9,269 nt of DNA. Source: J088 sp003695505 [NCBI: Candidatus Dadabacteria bacterium]. Its GTDB lineage: Bacteria > J088. The stretch lies in NCBI GenBank assembly GCA_003695505.1, contig RFIY01000252.1, forward strand, positions 1 to 9,269, given 5' to 3'. Positions 5,443 through 9,269 of this stretch are shown one piece after another. Both the position numbers and the translations under genes were made by a program. Each line of letters opens with the position of its first letter. Positions within the stretch are counted from its first letter, which is position 1. Below the pieces are notes generated by a model. It ran no database searches. It was not told where the DNA came from and was given only the letters and a program-made list of their open reading frames with translations.

Positions 5443-8345
5443 TCAACGTCCGTTCTGGAGATGGGCGCGTAGCAGCGTGATCAACTCGTCGAATGCGGTC
5501 TGAACCGTGGCTTGCCGACGGGTCAGTTCCCGTTCCAGTTGGTCGGGAGTTTCGAAGCCCATTGCCCGCGCGAGCGCGCGAAGCTGCGCCGGCTGGCGCG
5601 GCAGTCGGCTGCCGGGTCGGTCGAGCACAAGGTGCAAACGGGTTTCGAGCTTTCGGTACCAGCAGAGGTGGTCATGCAGCTCGTGCAGCCGTTTCGCGCC
5701 CGGGAGGTCGGCGTCCGCGCATGCTGACAACGTGGCGATTGGTGAATGCAGATCCAGCTCCGGGGCGTCGCGTACGAAGCGCAACTGGAACAGCGACGTG
5801 ATGGTCTCGATGTCCGCCGTGCCGCCGGGGGCAGCCTTGATCGGCTCATTCGGGCTGCGTTCAGCGATCAGTTTTTCGCGGATGCGTAGCATCTCATCGA
5901 GGTCGGTTTCAGTCACGGGGCGCTCGAAGCAGGCGCGGTGGCGGGTCTGCGCCAGTGCATCGTTGATGGTCGAATCCACGACGCAACGCCCCTTGACCAG
6001 CGCAACGCGTTCCCAGATGGCGGCCTTGTCCGTCTGATACGCCACAAACGACCGCAATGTCGTCACAAGCAGGCCCTGGTTGCCACTGGGACGCAGGCGC
6101 ATGTCGACCTCGTAGAGCTCGCCTTCGCGCGTGTGGGTCTGCAACAGCGAAATCATGCGCTGCGCGACACGAATCGCAGACTCCAGTGTCAGGCGTTCCG
6201 ACTCGCGTGCGACAAACACCAGGTCGAGGTCGCTGCCGTAGTTCATCTCTCCGGCGCCGAGTTTTCCCATCGCCAGCGGGGCAAGGGTCGTCTCGTCGTC
6301 GGCCGCGAACTGGAAGCGGGGCGCGAGCACATCGAATGCAAGCCGCCGAACGCGCTCGAGGATGACCGCCGCGAGGTCGGATAGCTGTGCCTGCACGGAT
6401 GCAAGCGGCAGTTCGCCGTTGAGGTCGAAAAAGCCGATGCGCAGAATTTCCTGTTTGCGGAAACGGCGCAGGATGTCCGAGACTTCCTCGACGTCCCTGC
6501 GGTCGACGCGGGCGAGCTGGTCATCGAGCTGCGCGGACAGCTCGCTCCGGTTCCGGACCGGTGTGAGGTGTGGGCGCAGCACCAGTGTGTCCAGAAACTC
6601 GGGGTTGCGGATGAACAGGTTCCCGAGGTGACGGCTGCCAGCGAACAGTGCGCTCAGCGCGGTCGCCACGGCCGGGTTTTCCTTGAGCAGCGCGTAGAGA
6701 TGCGCCCGTCCGCCGACGCGCTGGATGAACTCGACGGACAGTGGCAGCGCCTGGTCGGGGTTTGCCGTTGCGCTGATTTCTTGCAGCAGGTGCGGCAGCA
6801 GTGCCTCAAACTGCTCCCGGGTTCGACTGCCATATACGGATGCGCGGGGTCCTGCGACGAGGCGATCGAGCCAGGGCAGTGCGTCATCCGGTCGTTCGAA
6901 GCCGATCCGGGCGAGTAGTTCCTTCCGGCCGTCGTCGTCGAGTGTTTCGTTCTCGAGCAGTTCGTAGATTTCCGTGCGAATTTCGGGTGCGTCCTTGTCG
7001 CGCTTGTACAGCAGCGCGAATTCGTTGGCGACATTCGACATATGTCCGCGCAGATCACGCACCATCGTGTCTGCGGGAGACGCGCCCCGGTAGCCGGCCG
7101 CGCGTGCAAGTTCACTGGCGAGCGGCTCTTCAAGCGGCAGGATATAGGTCTGCCGGTCGTCCCGGGCCTGTACGGTGTTTTCGATGTGACGCAGAAAAGT
7201 GTAGGCTTCCCGGAGACGTTCCGCGATATCGGTGGGCATCAGGCCGGCATCGGCGAGCGCCTGGATCGCGCCGAGCGTGTCGCGTACCTGCAAGGCGGGC
7301 GTGCGTCCACCAAAGATGATCTGCAGATTCTGAACCAGAAACTCAAGCTCGCGGATACCGCCGTTGCCGTGTTTCAGGTCGATCATGTCTTCCCCGTGGC
7401 GCGTCGCTTCGCGATCAATCTTGTCGCGCAGATAGCGCATCGCGTCGAGCGATTCAAAATCGAGGTGGCGCGGAAAGACGAAGGATTCAAGCTGCGCGAG
7501 CAGACGGTTCCCGTACGCGGTGTCTCCGGCAACGGGACGAGCCCGCAACAGCGCGATGCGATCCCAGGTAGCGCCCCAGTTCGGGTAGTATTCCGCAAAG
7601 GCGTCTCCGGAGGGCACGAGCAGACCACTCTGGCCGCCCGGGCGCAGCCTCAGATCGACCCGATAGACGAAACCGTCGGGGGTCATCTCGTTGAGCAGGC
7701 GGGAGGTGGTCTGGACGACCTTTTCCCAGTAGCGTTGCGCGTCGGTGTTACCGTCTGTTCCTCCGGTCGTCTCGCCGCGATTGTGGCTGCAGACAAAGAC
7801 GAGATCGACATCGGAACTGAAGTTCAGCTCGCGGACACCGAGTTTGCCAAAGCCGATCGCGACGATTGAGGCCGGAGATCCGTCCGGGTTGGTGACCGTC
7901 CCGAAGCGTGCGCTCATTCGTTCCATCGCGGCGCTCAGGGCCGTGTCGATCAGACGTTCCGCAACCAGACTCAGTCCATACCAGACCTGTTGCGGGCTCC
8001 AGATGCCGAGCCCCTGCGCGAGTGCGAGCCGACCGTGCGCGAGATTGCGGGCGCGGCGCAGGCTGACAACGATGTCGGCATCAGAATCGTCGAGCAGACC
8101 GCCGATTTCCTGGCACAGTTCGTCCGGGCCCTGCACCAGTACATCACGGCAGCTACGGTCGATCAGATGGGGATGCTGCCGGACACAGAGGCGCAGCATA
8201 TCCCCGTAACCGAACGCGAATGCAGCCAGCTCGGGATCGGGACTGTCCACCAGGGCGGTTGCTTCGTAAATGCGGTCGAGATCCTTGCGGGCCCGTTCCG
8301 GGTCGGGTGCAATATCGTCGATCGCTTCCAGAAGCTCTGCTTCGG

Positions 8346-8349
<4 letters not shown>
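5443..8349 (-). CDS. glnE: Bifunctional glutamine synthetase adenylyltransferase/adenylyl-removing enzyme
   Basis: GlnE adds AMP to, and removes it from, glutamine synthetase (GlnA) under control of PII and glutamine, and so tunes nitrogen assimilation in the cytoplasm. At 968 residues it is close to the usual proteobacterial length (about 950) and appears intact. The N-terminal adenylyl-removing half has GFGKLGVRELNFSSDVDLVF (166-185), VDLRLRPGGQSG (231-242) and GGIRELEFLVQ (330-340). The C-terminal adenylyltransferase half has AMGKLGAGEMNYGSDLDLVF (693-712), VDMRLRPSGNQG (748-759) and PGGTADIE (841-848). Both nucleotidyltransferase domains keep the G-x-G/M-GKLG and SD-x-D motifs with metal-binding Asp pairs. 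The stretch after DIE reads TITSLFQ where the family normally has EF..Q. ATG 8349 overlaps the gatB stop by 4 nt (ATGA) with no strong ribosome site, implying coupling. The stop lies 104 nt before napD. Confidence 0.97.

Positions 8350-9269
<920 letters not shown>

Overview
The window looks like a piece of a GC-rich proteobacterial chromosome, most likely from a gammaproteobacterium. The clues are a full-length, two-catalytic-domain GlnE, a GatB amidotransferase subunit, a periplasmic nitrate reductase (Nap) cluster and a textbook FNR/Anr palindrome. No species can be named from the sequence alone. All eight genes I can support lie on the minus strand, so transcription runs from high to low coordinates. 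There are no RNA genes, insertion sequences, CRISPR arrays or gene-free stretches longer than about 100 bases.

Right-hand part (about 5440-9269): two housekeeping genes, the C-terminal two thirds of gatB (cut by the window edge) and the complete glnE, joined by a 4-base ATGA stop/start overlap.

Middle (5339-5442): a 104-base intergenic region. It carries a perfect TTGAT-N4-ATCAA palindrome and, at class II spacing, a -10-like hexamer reading toward napD. This is probably the oxygen-responsive promoter of everything to its left.

Left-hand part (1-5338): a tightly packed respiratory operon in the order napD, napA, a NapB-like cytochrome, a tetraheme cytochrome c, a Tat-exported four-cluster iron-sulfur protein and an NrfD/PsrC-type membrane protein (cut by the window start). 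Junctions are 17-nt overlap, 31-nt gap, 1-nt overlap, 14-nt overlap and 3-nt gap. NapD, NapA and a NapB-type cytochrome define a periplasmic nitrate reductase. The usual quinol-oxidising partners NapC, NapG and NapH are not seen. In their place is a cytochrome/FeS/NrfD module of the kind found in DsrJOP, Qrc and polysulfide-reductase-like complexes.

The inferred electron route is quinol, NrfD protein, FeS subunit, tetraheme cytochrome, NapB-like tetraheme cytochrome, NapA, nitrate. Two further oddities stand out. The NapB-like protein has four hemes made of two tandem copies of the diheme NapB pattern. The FeS protein has tyrosine in place of one cysteine of its first cluster motif. Together these suggest a non-canonical Nap system with an alternative electron-input arm.
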